Shown here one piece after another: positions 36,181 to 45,052 of a stretch of DNA of 64,000 bases. The translations under genes were made by a program, and so were the position numbers. Within the stretch, counting starts at the first letter, position 1; every line of letters begins with the position of its first letter. Location: positions 3,183 to 67,182 of the forward strand of contig DBWZ01000091.1 in NCBI GenBank assembly GCA_002309345.1, given 5' to 3'. Below the pieces are notes generated by a model. That model had not been told where the DNA came from. It saw nothing but the letters and a program-made list of their open reading frames with translations, and did not search any database. Origin of the DNA: Pseudobutyrivibrio sp. UBA1225 (GTDB taxonomy: Bacteria > Bacillota > Clostridia > Lachnospirales > Lachnospiraceae).

Positions 36181-37596
36181 CACTTTAGGTCTGTTGTTTT
36201 TGTTATTGGAATTGTACGACCTCCTAAACCCCGTATAAATGGTACTCAGATAAAATGGGGGTGTCTCATGCTGAGTACTAGCAGGGCTCTTAGCTGTTTT
36301 ATCTGGAGAACCCTGGTTTGTCGGAGAATTACTAATTCCTTGGTTGCTTTGTTTGATACCATTTATATCAGTAACAGCTTTATCAGCATAAACAGAGGGG
36401 TCAAGGTTACATTTATTTTTTTTGTCATCGTGATCAGTCGAAGGAGTTGATTTATTCATAGGTCCATTAACTCTATCAAATATTGATTCGCCATTAGTAG
36501 GTAATAATTTAGGTAAATCGTTCGTGTTTTTAATGAGATGATTGTCAGCAGATTTAGCATTTGAAACAGGCGTTGAATCAGCAACAGAACAAATAACAGG
36601 TTCTGGGTTTTTCGACGGAGTCTTTTGCGTAGGGTCTAATTCGCCTTTTTTTTCGTTGTCATTAGTAGGAGTGTCACCAATATTATTGAGTATCGAGTTT
36701 TCTTTTTCGGAAAGTGTTTTTTTTCGCAGAATGTTGAATGTTTTTGCAAAGTAATCATATCTATTTTTTAAAAACTCAGTAGTGGTTTTATTATCACAAT
36801 GCTGATAATAACTGAAAATGAAATTTTGTACTTCCATAGATAGATTATTTATCATATCTATCGAAGGATGATTATCAGAATGCAACTCGTTATTAACCTC
36901 CTCGTTTAAATTATACAAATCGTTCAAAATGTTCTCGGGGTTCATCAGAACAGGGGGGTGAGGTAACATATCATGGTACTCCTTGTCACATGTTTCGAGC
37001 GTTTTTTTTAAGTCGTTTGGAGTATATTGGTCAATATTATTTTTACATTTTAATAATTTACCAAGTATACCTCCTAACTTTATAGTAAAATCGTCATTAC
37101 CATTTGCATTATGGCTTTGCTCATATTCTGTCTTTACTTCTTCAAGAAGATTAAAAATTGAATTCTTAATATCATCAATAGATTCAGGAGTTGAGTTATC
37201 CTGAATACTAGAATCTTTAAGAGAGTTGTCACTTGGAAATTGGGCATTAAACCTTCTTAAGAAGTACTCATATCTTGCTAGCAATATCGTGTAGTTTCCA
37301 TCATTATTAATATCTATTTTATTATTAATAGCTTTGTTAATATCATCTATAAAATGATTTGTTTCAAATAATAAAGCAGTTAGATTTCTTATAATAGGAG
37401 CATCATTGTTTAGCTTCGTTTTTGCATCCTTTTTTGATGTGATGATTGAATCATTTAAATAAGATATCAATGTCATAAGAGTTTTGATACGACGATTAGG
37501 GGAGAAATCGACAGGTTTAAGTAGCAAATTTAAATCTTCATTTTTTTTAATAGAAACGTTATTTGTCACAGAGTCCATACTTGTATCTTTAGACAT
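36112..37596 (-). CDS. Cassette-family protein 5 (helical repeats, basic WW/Cys tail)
   Basis: A 494-residue protein. Residues about 30-120, 140-225 and 228-310 look like three helical modules; two end in FLxxRY-type helices (ILLARYEYF, FLKNRYDYF). A long disordered Ser/Pro/Asn linker (about 315-458) follows, then RSYNSNN (459-465) and a basic tail WWKKMFSCIPC (474-484). No signal peptide or membrane helix is seen. AGGAGG lies before the ATG. The shared promoter element is at 37641-37671. Its tail is duplicated in the remnant at 37902-38153. Function unknown. Confidence 0.8.
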   Translation of the reverse strand: MSKDTSMDSVTNNVSIKKNEDLNLLLKPVDFSPNRRIKTLMTLISYLNDSIITSKKDAKTKLNNDAPIIRNLTALLFETNHFIDDINKAINNKIDINNDGNYTILLARYEYFLRRFNAQFPSDNSLKDSSIQDNSTPESIDDIKNSIFNLLEEVKTEYEQSHNANGNDDFTIKLGGILGKLLKCKNNIDQYTPNDLKKTLETCDKEYHDMLPHPPVLMNPENILNDLYNLNEEVNNELHSDNHPSIDMINNLSMEVQNFIFSYYQHCDNKTTTEFLKNRYDYFAKTFNILRKKTLSEKENSILNNIGDTPTNDNEKKGELDPTQKTPSKNPEPVICSVADSTPVSNAKSADNHLIKNTNDLPKLLPTNGESIFDRVNGPMNKSTPSTDHDDKKNKCNLDPSVYADKAVTDINGIKQSNQGISNSPTNQGSPDKTAKSPASTQHETPPFYLSTIYTGFRRSYNSNNKNNRPKVQWWKKMFSCIPCIPKQKNSRHV

Positions 37597-37640
37597 ATTT
37601 TTGTCCTCCTTTTACTAAATTGTTTATTCCTTTCTATATC

Positions 37641-37671
37641 CTATTCAATAAAAAAACCGTATTTTTTTCCA
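37641..37671 (-). promoter_or_regulatory. Shared cassette promoter element
   Basis: On the minus strand TGGAAAAAAA is followed by TTTTTTTATTGAATAG, the TTGAAT starting 23 bases after the TGG, about 45 bases before the start codon. Confidence 0.65.
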
Positions 37672-37806
37672 AAATGAATGAGATTTTTTTATTTTTTTAA
37701 AAATGTAATAGATTAGATAGTTGTGGATTGTAATGTAAGATGAAAAAGTAGTGTGATAGATAAAGGGGATGATATCACACAGACAGTATCAATTGATTTT
37801 TGCATA

Positions 37807-37861
37807 CAAAAAAAGACCGATAAACAGTGGCTATATGATTTAGCCACTGTTCATCAGTCTT
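37807..37861 (-). terminator. Hairpin terminator of the broken cassette copy
   Basis: AACAGTGGCTA (37823-37833) pairs with TAGCCACTGTT (37841-37851), with outer AAGAC/GTCTT pairing. On the minus strand it runs into GTCTTTTTTTG. It lies downstream of the remnant 37902-38153 and shields the promoter of 36112-37596. Confidence 0.85.
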
Positions 37862-37873
37862 AGGGAGTCAACT

Positions 37874-37975
37874 ATTGTAAGTGCCTTAAAATAAACGGTG
37901 TTTATGGTGTTATGTGATGACTGTTTTTTTGATTTGAAATACAAGGAATACAAGAAAGCATTTTTTTCCACCATT
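37874..37975 (+). repeat. Direct repeat copy 2
   Basis: Near-identical to 36047-36180 apart from the roughly 30-base gap and scattered changes. It covers the 3' flank and C-terminal tail of the broken cassette gene. Confidence 0.85.
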
Positions 37976-38153
37976 TTATTTTACGTTGTATGTTGGCGCC
38001 GTTGCTGTAGGTTCTGTTATCATTTCTAGTAATAAAACTGTTATTTGACCCAGTAGTCACAGCAGGAGTATCAATGCTAGGACTCACAGAGGTTACAGTG
38101 GTAGGGTTAGTGTTAGAGTTTCCCAGCGCTACAGGCTGCGAGGTATCATTTAT
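37902..38153 (-). pseudogene. Broken cassette-family gene (C-terminal part only)
   Basis: The minus-strand frame encodes an Asn/Thr/Ser-rich linker, RTYSNGANIQ and the tail KWWKKMLSCIPCISNQKNS, clearly homologous to the end of 36112-37596. To its right the frame runs antisense through methyltransferase sequence, so the apparent longer protein (to 38381) is a chimera. No ribosome binding site or shared promoter element lies before it. It is a remnant of an eighth family member. Confidence 0.8.
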
Positions 38154-38637
38154 AGGCCTAAGTGGAGCTGCTGAGGTTACAGGTCTTGATATATCTGAAT
38201 TTGCTGTATCACAGGCAACAGCAAACTCAAAGCTCAATGGACTTGAGCACACAGTAAAATTCCGTAAAGCAAACGTGCTAGATGAACTCCCAAAGCTTGC
38301 TGAAGCAGGGGAAAAGTACGATGTGGTAATATTAGATCCTCCTGCATTTACAAAATCTCGTGAGGCAACTAAAAATGCCATGAAGGGTTATCGTGAAATC
38401 AACATGAAGGGCATGAAGCTAGTAAAAGATGGTGGCTATCTTGCTACATGTTCTTGCTCGCATTTCATGACACAAGACTTATTTATAAAAGTCATAGGAC
38501 AGGCAGCGCAAGCCGCTCACAAGCGTCTTCGCCAGGTTGAATTCAGGACTCAAGCTCCCGACCACCCAATACTCTGGGCCGCCGACGAGAGCTATTACCT
38601 GAAATTTTTGGTGTTTCAGGTTGTGGAGGAGAAATAG
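38153..38637 (+). pseudogene. C-terminal remnant of a second rRNA methyltransferase copy
   Basis: Homologous to residues about 243-402 of the protein at 34836-36044. The catalytic VVILDPPAFTKSREATKN stretch and stop position are preserved. The PUA domain and SAM motif I are missing, and no start signal is seen at the junction near 38153. The DNA differs at more than twenty silent sites over about 60 codons with no amino-acid change there. The copy was therefore under selection until recently. Confidence 0.88.
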
Positions 38638-38642
38638 AAATG

Positions 38643-38685
38643 AAAAAGACATTTGCCGACCTTGAGAGGTGGCAAATGTCTTTTT
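38643..38685. terminator. Strong bidirectional hairpin terminator
   Basis: AAAAAGACATTTGCC (38643-38657) pairs with GGCAAATGTCTTTTT (38671-38685). It ends the methyltransferase remnant on the plus strand and the cassette gene 38690-40225 on the minus strand. Confidence 0.92.
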
Positions 38686-38689
38686 GTTA

Positions 38690-40225
38690 TCACGCGCCTT
38701 GACGTTTTGATTTTTGACCCATACATTTTTTAAATGGATTAAACTTTCCAGCAAATTTAGTAATCTTTTTGCGAAAGCCTTTTTTAGTTTTATTGTTGTT
38801 AGTGTAAGGCCTATTATTAAAATCATTCTGCGCGGCCATGCTTAAGCCACGATTATTTTGTGGTCTATGAGTTTCTTCTTGCTGTGCTGGTACAGTATCA
38901 GCGCTAGTGTTCGACATTGTTTCATCAAGAAATGAGTATGTGCTTATTATTGATGAAACGGAAGCACTGTCAGACTGATGGCTATAAGCTGATGAAACAG
39001 AACTATTGCTGGACTGATGACTATAAGCTGATGAAACAGAATCATTGTCAGGCTGATTATTATTAGCTGCTAATTGTTGTGCTGGTACAGTATCAGGATC
39101 AATAGGTTGTTGATTTAGTCTGTCATCCGCTGGTGTATCATGAGCCTCAATTGTGTTTTCGGCATTTGATGATGAAATGGAATCACTGTCAGACTGATGT
39201 CTATTAAGATCTATAATTTGCGTGTCCTGAATCAGACTAAAGTATCTATTTAAAAAAGCTTCGAGTTGCGCAGCATTATCTAATCTAGAACTATTATTTA
39301 GGTAGTTTTTAATACCATCACGTAGAGATTTAAAATTGTTTAAATCTTCAGGATTAAAATCGGCTGTTTGTTCCATGTAATAAATGTTAGATTCAATATT
39401 ATTCAAGATCACTTGTAGCCAATCACCATCAGCACTATACGTTTGTTGATATTGATCTTCTTCTGGTTGTGTCCACATACCAATATCACTATGAGCTTCT
39501 CCTTCAGCTGATTCTTCAGAAATGATAGGTGAACCTGTTGCTAACTGAGCTTCTTGTTCAGCTAATTCTTCAGAAATGATGGCTGGAGCTGTTGCTAACG
39601 TAAATTCAAGTTGACGTAAATCTTCAGTGCTTAAATTTATTGTAGAGTTGTTGGCACCCTCTGGCTCCGTTGGCAAAACCCCATCAGCTATGCCATTTCT
39701 AGGTGTATTAGTTTGGGAATCTCCTTCGGCTAGCGAAGCTGTAATAATACCCGCCTCTTTCTCCCGTATAGCTGCTAGAAGATTTTCCCGATTTTGGGCG
39801 TCATCATTATTATTTTCTTCTTGTTGGCTCATATTTTCCTCATTAGTAGCTTGTTCGGTTCTGATTCTTGTAGTATCTTCGATTTCATTCGCCATAATGC
39901 GCGCCCTATCTTCTGGCATAAACGCATTGGCAGGAAAGAAATTTAAGTATTCTGAATTTTCCAAAATATTATTATATTTAGTAATGAAATCGCTTAATTC
40001 GTTAATAATATTCAAGTCTACACGGAGTTTTAGAGTATAGTCCACATATACATCATGTGAATCTAAATAAAGTTGATTTAGTTGTCCTTTTTTATCATTC
40101 GATAACATGTGCCTTGAGTCGTTATCTAATAATAGTTCGTGAATATTATTGACAAATCCTCGGAGTTTTGCACGAGAGTCATTGATAAGTTTTGAATTTA
40201 TATTTCTTTCATTTCCATTCGCCAT
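38690..40225 (-). CDS. Cassette-family protein 6 (helical modules, Ser-rich repeats, basic tail)
   Basis: A 511-residue protein. Two helical modules (about 15-95 and 262-335) each end in a helix of the type DFITKYNNIL or AFLNRYFSLI. Between them is an acidic Glu/Ala region with a duplicated AIISEELAE/PIISEESAE unit. Residues about 385-430 contain SVSSAYSHQS repeats. The end has RPYTNNN (472-478) and a strongly basic tail (FNPFKKCMGQKSKRQGA). No signal peptide or membrane helix is seen. AAAGGAGG lies before the ATG. Shared promoter element at 40269-40298. Function unknown. Confidence 0.8.
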   Translation of the reverse strand: MANGNERNINSKLINDSRAKLRGFVNNIHELLLDNDSRHMLSNDKKGQLNQLYLDSHDVYVDYTLKLRVDLNIINELSDFITKYNNILENSEYLNFFPANAFMPEDRARIMANEIEDTTRIRTEQATNEENMSQQEENNNDDAQNRENLLAAIREKEAGIITASLAEGDSQTNTPRNGIADGVLPTEPEGANNSTINLSTEDLRQLEFTLATAPAIISEELAEQEAQLATGSPIISEESAEGEAHSDIGMWTQPEEDQYQQTYSADGDWLQVILNNIESNIYYMEQTADFNPEDLNNFKSLRDGIKNYLNNSSRLDNAAQLEAFLNRYFSLIQDTQIIDLNRHQSDSDSISSSNAENTIEAHDTPADDRLNQQPIDPDTVPAQQLAANNNQPDNDSVSSAYSHQSSNSSVSSAYSHQSDSASVSSIISTYSFLDETMSNTSADTVPAQQEETHRPQNNRGLSMAAQNDFNNRPYTNNNKTKKGFRKKITKFAGKFNPFKKCMGQKSKRQGA

Positions 40226-40268
40226 AATTGTTCCTCCTTTGAATCGAATGTTTTCTCTGTTCTACTTA

Positions 40269-40298
40269 TAAATCAAAAAAAATTTTAATTTTTTTCCA
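40269..40298 (-). promoter_or_regulatory. Shared cassette promoter element
   Basis: On the minus strand TGGAAAAAAA is followed by TTTTTTTTGATTTAT, the TTGATT starting 22 bases after the TGG. An A-run/T-run tract lies upstream. Confidence 0.65.
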
Positions 40299-40391
40299 AT
40301 TAGCACAAATTTTTTTAAAAAAATATTTAAAATATTGTTATCCCTCGCAAAAACTCAAACCTAAACACACAATGCAAGCAACTTTACTTTA

Positions 40392-40400
40392 TGGTATAAT
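40392..40400 (+). promoter_or_regulatory. Extended -10 promoter for a nearly leaderless transcript
   Basis: TGGTATAAT lies at 40392-40400. The expected transcription start (about 40407) is only a few bases before the ATG at 40411, and there is no ribosome binding site. Confidence 0.6.
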
Positions 40401-40410
40401 TAGTCAGATT

Positions 40411-42258
40411 ATGAGCGATATAAAACAATACAAACAACCTAAGAACAAAATAGAAAAGGGGCTTTTATACCTTCAGCACTACGGCTTGTGCAAAACGATA
40501 ACCAAGACGATTCGCAAGGCGCTTGGGCACGACCAAGAGCACTACAGCTACAAGCAGTTTTTAAAGGCACATCCTCTTACAGATAAAGAACTTGAAAAGC
40601 AGCGACATACGATTTTTAAATATAATCCTGTCATCAGTATTGTCATTCCGCTGTACAACACGCCAGAGCGATTTTTGGTAGAGCTGATTCAGTCTTTCAG
40701 GGCACAGACATACCCGAACTGGCAGCTTTGTCTTGGCGACGGCAGTCCAGAAGATGGCTTGTATGACATCATCAAAAGAGCCACGGCAGGTGTGTGGGAC
40801 GAGCGAATCGTCTACAAAAAGCTTGCTGACAACACTGGCATTTCCGGCAACACCAACGCTGCACTAGAGCTTGCGACAGGCGATTATATCGGATTTACGG
40901 ACCACGACGATTTGATCACTCCAGATGCCATGTATTACATTGCAAAGGCTCTAAACGACGACAATACAATAGAGGCAATCTATTCTGATGAAGACAAAAT
41001 CGACATGGATTCCAAGGAATATTTCCTTCCGCATTTCAAGTCAGATTTCAATATAGATTTACTTTGCAGCCACAACTATATCACCCATCTGTTTGTGGTA
41101 AAGGCTGATATAGTCAAGGAAAGCGGCGGTATCAAATCCGAGTTTGATGGTGCTCAGGATCACGATTTTGATCTTAGAGTTTTGGAAAAGTGCACCAATA
41201 TCTACCATATTCCAAGGGTTCTATATCATTGGCGCACCCATCCGGCATCCACTGCCGACCACCCAGAGGCCAAAATGTATGCCTACGAAAACGGTCGACG
41301 TGCAGTCGAAGAACACTACAAGCGCATCGGTGTTCCCGCTACAGTAGAACTGGACACCCACTTGGGTTACTATCGCACCAAATACAACTGGCCTGATTCA
41401 CCCTTGCTTTCAATTCTGATTCCAAACATGAATCACAAGGATGATTTGCAGCAGTGCATCGACAGCATAGTGGGTCAAACCGACTACAGCAACATCGAAT
41501 TCGTCATCATCGAAAACAACTCTGATGAGCAGGACATCCGTGATTACTACGATAGCCTGCTTGCAAGAGCAGATATACAGGTGCAGGTGGTGGACTATAC
41601 AGCCGATCATCCCGTCACCAAGGGCGATTTTAATTTTTCGGCCCTAATTAATTACGGCGCTACCAAAGCTAAGGGGCAGTACTTGCTGCTACTCAACAAC
41701 GACACCCGGATGATCAATGCCGACGCTATTTCAGAGCTTATGGGATTTGCACGACGCACTGATGTGGGGGCAGTGGGCGCTAGATTATACTTTGGAAACA
41801 ATACGGTGCAACACGCCGGATTAATTCTTGGACTTGGAGGAGTTGCCAACTCTCAATTTTTAAACAGCGGCAGAGAGCAGGTTGGCTATTTCTACAGAAG
41901 TACCTGTGTCCAGAATGTATCCGCGATAACGGGCGCATGCCTTCTCACATCCAAGGCTGATTTTGAATCAGTAGGCGGCTTTGATGAGAAGCTGGCAGTT
42001 GCCTTCAACGACGTGGATTATTGTCTGAAGCTTCGAGCTAAAAATCTGCTATGTGTTTACACTCCATTTTCGGAGTGGTATCATCTTGAGTCGGTGAGTC
42101 GAGGCTACGACCATGCTAGTTCTAATAAAAAGTCTCGCATGGATTCCGAGACCGACTACTTTATGTCGAAATGGAAGGATGTATACGAAAAGGGTGACCC
42201 ATACTACAACCCTAATCTTTCCCTGAAGCAATTTGATTATTCGTTCAAGATGGACTGA
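40411..42258 (+). CDS. Tandem GT2 glycosyltransferase
   Basis: A 615-residue protein with two GT2 domains: VISIVIPLYNTPERF with TDHDDL and IYSDEDK, then LLSILIPNMNH with LLNNDTRM. It is closely related to 30368-32833 but lacks that protein's N-terminal domain. I choose ATG 40411; the upstream in-frame ATG (40372) lies in the promoter. There is no Shine-Dalgarno sequence, so translation may be leaderless. It should extend the same lipid-linked surface polysaccharide in the cytoplasm. Sugars are unknown. Confidence 0.88.
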   Translation: MSDIKQYKQPKNKIEKGLLYLQHYGLCKTITKTIRKALGHDQEHYSYKQFLKAHPLTDKELEKQRHTIFKYNPVISIVIPLYNTPERFLVELIQSFRAQTYPNWQLCLGDGSPEDGLYDIIKRATAGVWDERIVYKKLADNTGISGNTNAALELATGDYIGFTDHDDLITPDAMYYIAKALNDDNTIEAIYSDEDKIDMDSKEYFLPHFKSDFNIDLLCSHNYITHLFVVKADIVKESGGIKSEFDGAQDHDFDLRVLEKCTNIYHIPRVLYHWRTHPASTADHPEAKMYAYENGRRAVEEHYKRIGVPATVELDTHLGYYRTKYNWPDSPLLSILIPNMNHKDDLQQCIDSIVGQTDYSNIEFVIIENNSDEQDIRDYYDSLLARADIQVQVVDYTADHPVTKGDFNFSALINYGATKAKGQYLLLLNNDTRMINADAISELMGFARRTDVGAVGARLYFGNNTVQHAGLILGLGGVANSQFLNSGREQVGYFYRSTCVQNVSAITGACLLTSKADFESVGGFDEKLAVAFNDVDYCLKLRAKNLLCVYTPFSEWYHLESVSRGYDHASSNKKSRMDSETDYFMSKWKDVYEKGDPYYNPNLSLKQFDYSFKMD

Positions 42259-42314
42259 TTACTTAAAAAGGGAATACAATAAAGTCATAGATAAGTGAAG
42301 GAGAATATTTTATA

Positions 42315-43541
42315 ATGATTACTAAAGAACAAGCACTTGAAGTATTGAGGGGGAAAAATCAGGAACATGTTATGAAGTTCTTCGATGAGCTTTCTGCTGA
42401 TCAGCAGAAGGATTTCCTTGCCCAGATAGAAAACATTAATTGGTCTGATTTCGACCTCATCGGCAGTGATGAAGCCTCAGCTAGAGGAGAGTTTACAGTT
42501 CCTCCAGCAGTTGAGATTTCCGAGATCCAAAAAAGACATGACGAGTTTGAGGCTACTGGTCTTGAAGCTATCAAAAAGGGCGAAGTGGCAGCTGTTTTAC
42601 TAGCAGGTGGCATGGGCACACGTCTTGGATTTGATTTGCCAAAGGGCTGCTTCAACGTTGGTGAGACTCACGACCTTTTCATCTTCCAGTGCCTTATCAA
42701 CAACCTTATGGATGTTGTTAACCAGGCGGGATGCTTTGTGCTTCTTTACATCATGACTAGTGAAAAGAACGACAAGGCAACTAGAGATTTCTTCGCCGAG
42801 CATAATTATTTTGGCTACAACCCTGATTACATTCAGTATTTCATTCAGGATATGGCATGTGCTGTTGATTATGATGGCAAGCTTCTCCTTGAGAACAAGG
42901 GGCGTCTTGCAACATCACCAAATGGTAATGGTGGTTGGTATGCATCAATGGTCAAGGCAGGCCTTGATAAAGATTTAAAGGCAAAGGGCGTTAAATGGAT
43001 CAACATCTTTGCAGTAGATAATGTTTGTCAGAGAATCGCAGACCCAGTATTTGTAGGTGCCACAATTTCAGGTGGTTTCCAGGCTGGTTCAAAGGTTGTT
43101 CGCAAGGTTGACCCACAGGAGAAGATGGGCTTACTTTGCTTAGAGGATGGCAAGCCATCGATCGTAGAATACTACGAAATGTCAGATGAAATGGCAGAGG
43201 CAAAGGCCGAGGATGGCAGCTTGCTTTACAAGTACGGCGTTATCCTAAACTATTTATTCTCACTAGAGAAGCTTGATGATATTGTTAATAATAGCATGTT
43301 TGTACACGTTGTTGAGAAAAAGATTCCTCACATTGACGGTGAGGGCAATCCGGTTTCACCTGAGACACCAAACGGCTACAAGTTTGAGCTTTTAGTTCTT
43401 GATATGGTTCATATGATGGATAGCAATCTGGCTTTCGAGGTGGATCGTGTCAGAGAGTTTGCGCCTATCAAAAATCTCCACGGCGTTGATTCTGTAGACA
43501 GCGCAAAAGAATTACTTAAGAAGAATGGAGTTACACTCTAA
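42315..43541 (+). CDS. UDP-sugar pyrophosphorylase (UDPGP family)
   Basis: A 408-residue cytoplasmic nucleotidyltransferase with AVLLAGGMGTRLGFDLPKG, the uridyl-binding loop of the eukaryote-type UDPGP/UAP1 family, and SPNGNGG further on. It makes UDP-glucose or UDP-N-acetylhexosamine from UTP and the sugar-1-phosphate; which one cannot be fixed from sequence. It would feed Ugd and the glycosyltransferases. GAAGGAGAA lies before the ATG. Confidence 0.88.
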   Translation: MITKEQALEVLRGKNQEHVMKFFDELSADQQKDFLAQIENINWSDFDLIGSDEASARGEFTVPPAVEISEIQKRHDEFEATGLEAIKKGEVAAVLLAGGMGTRLGFDLPKGCFNVGETHDLFIFQCLINNLMDVVNQAGCFVLLYIMTSEKNDKATRDFFAEHNYFGYNPDYIQYFIQDMACAVDYDGKLLLENKGRLATSPNGNGGWYASMVKAGLDKDLKAKGVKWINIFAVDNVCQRIADPVFVGATISGGFQAGSKVVRKVDPQEKMGLLCLEDGKPSIVEYYEMSDEMAEAKAEDGSLLYKYGVILNYLFSLEKLDDIVNNSMFVHVVEKKIPHIDGEGNPVSPETPNGYKFELLVLDMVHMMDSNLAFEVDRVREFAPIKNLHGVDSVDSAKELLKKNGVTL

Positions 43542-43580
43542 GCTTTAAGGATGTTTCCTTGAGTTTAAGGAGGAATAGAC

Positions 43581-45050
43581 TTGTATAAAAAGAAAAAACG
43601 TTCATGGACAAAACATTTAGATTTTATAGTACTTGATATAATTGCAGCAGAGATAGCTATATTTGTTGCAGTCTTATTCTGGTTTGATATCATCATGTTT
43701 TTGCATACGCAAATACACTTGAATATTGGACTATTAGAAGAGCATCGTGACGGTATACAAGCTTATTTGCCTAAGGTTTACGAGGGCATGGCTACCATTA
43801 TTCCAGTAGTTGATTTGATTTCAGTACTTTTTACTGAGCCATACAGAGGAATACTTCGCAGGACAAAGTATCAGGAAATAACATCAGTACTTTTTCACGG
43901 TATGTTTATTTATTTGGGCATGTTTATTTACTTGCTCCAAAACAAGTGGACTACCATCACATCCCGTGGTGTGCTTTATACTTTTCCTATTTTATTGGTT
44001 CTTTTCTGCTATTTATTCCGAGTGTTGTGGAAGCGAGTGATTCGCCGCCGCAAAATCAAAGATATAAACAAATCATCCTTAATTGTAGTTGCTGAGTCTT
44101 CTACAGTTGAGCACTGCTTATCAGAGATAGCTCACAGTCCATACACCGAGTTCAGAGTTGTCGGTGCTGTTGTAGTTGATAAAGATATGATTGGTCAATC
44201 AATCCAAGGGATTCCGATTATAGCATCTGCGGATACGCTTTTCGAATATCTTCGTACCAATGTGGTAGATGAAGTGTTCCTGGATGGCAACACTCGAGCT
44301 TCAGAAGAATCCTTGGCAGATCGCTTGGTGGAGCAAGGCATCACAGTCCACATGGCGTTAATTCATACCAAGAATCTTATGTCCAACCGTATCATGGAGA
44401 CTTATGGTGATTACGTTGTGCTTACAACTAGCATATATATCATTCGAAATCGTCAGGCTTTCCTCAAGAGATTGATGGATTTAGTTGGTGCCATTATCGG
44501 TTTGGTTCTCACGGGAATTGCATTTATCATCTTTGCACCAATTATCAAGCTGCAATCACCAGGACCAGTGTTCTTTAGGCAGACACGTATAGGTAAAAAC
44601 GGTCGTAGATTCCGTTTCTACAAATTCCGCACTATGTATGTGGACGCTGAAGAACGCAAGAAGGAGCTTCTTGAGCAAAACGAGGTTGAAGGGAACATGT
44701 TTAAGATAGAAAACGACCCTCGAATAATTCCGATTGGTCGTTTCCTCAGGAAATATTCAATCGACGAATTACCTCAGTTTTGGAATGTTTTGACAGGTGA
44801 TATGTCTTTAGTTGGAACACGCCCACCACTTGAGGATGAATACGAAAACTACGCGCTGCACCACAAGGCAAGACTTTCCATCAAGCCTGGTCTTACGGGT
44901 ATGTGGCAGGTAAACGGACGCAACGACATCAAGGACTTTGAAGAAGTTGTTGCTTTAGATACAGAATATATTTCAAACTACTCCTTAGGCTTAGATATCA
45001 AAATATTGTTTAAGACAATAGCGGTTGTATTTGGCGGAAAGGGCGAATAA
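43581..45050 (+). CDS. Undecaprenyl-phosphate sugar phosphotransferase (initiating enzyme)
   Basis: A 489-residue membrane protein with four or five N-terminal helices (about 15-155), a Rossmann-like middle part and a C-terminal bacterial sugar transferase domain (about 295-489). The family motifs are present: KRLMDLVGAIIGL, RIGKNGRRFRFYKFRTM, RKYSIDELPQFWNVLTGDMS and RPGLTGMWQ-like KPGLTGMWQVNGRN. It moves a sugar phosphate from a UDP-sugar to undecaprenyl phosphate, the first step of the polymer. The start is TTG with AAGGAGG 7 bases upstream. Confidence 0.93.
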   Translation: MYKKKKRSWTKHLDFIVLDIIAAEIAIFVAVLFWFDIIMFLHTQIHLNIGLLEEHRDGIQAYLPKVYEGMATIIPVVDLISVLFTEPYRGILRRTKYQEITSVLFHGMFIYLGMFIYLLQNKWTTITSRGVLYTFPILLVLFCYLFRVLWKRVIRRRKIKDINKSSLIVVAESSTVEHCLSEIAHSPYTEFRVVGAVVVDKDMIGQSIQGIPIIASADTLFEYLRTNVVDEVFLDGNTRASEESLADRLVEQGITVHMALIHTKNLMSNRIMETYGDYVVLTTSIYIIRNRQAFLKRLMDLVGAIIGLVLTGIAFIIFAPIIKLQSPGPVFFRQTRIGKNGRRFRFYKFRTMYVDAEERKKELLEQNEVEGNMFKIENDPRIIPIGRFLRKYSIDELPQFWNVLTGDMSLVGTRPPLEDEYENYALHHKARLSIKPGLTGMWQVNGRNDIKDFEEVVALDTEYISNYSLGLDIKILFKTIAVVFGGKGE

Positions 45051-45052
45051 TA

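Noticed and set aside
37902..38381. 159-residue minus-strand open frame as a complete gene
   Set aside because: Its N-terminal 75 residues are antisense to the methyltransferase remnant; only the C-terminal part is cassette-family sequence.
38074..38637. 187-residue plus-strand open frame as a functional small methyltransferase
   Set aside because: The first 26 residues are antisense to the cassette tail, there is no ribosome binding site, and the SAM motif I and PUA domain are missing.
9713..40225. Cassette proteins as LXG/WXG-type secretion substrates
   Set aside because: No WxG or LxG signature, no YxxxD/E tail pattern and no ESX-type genes are in the window.
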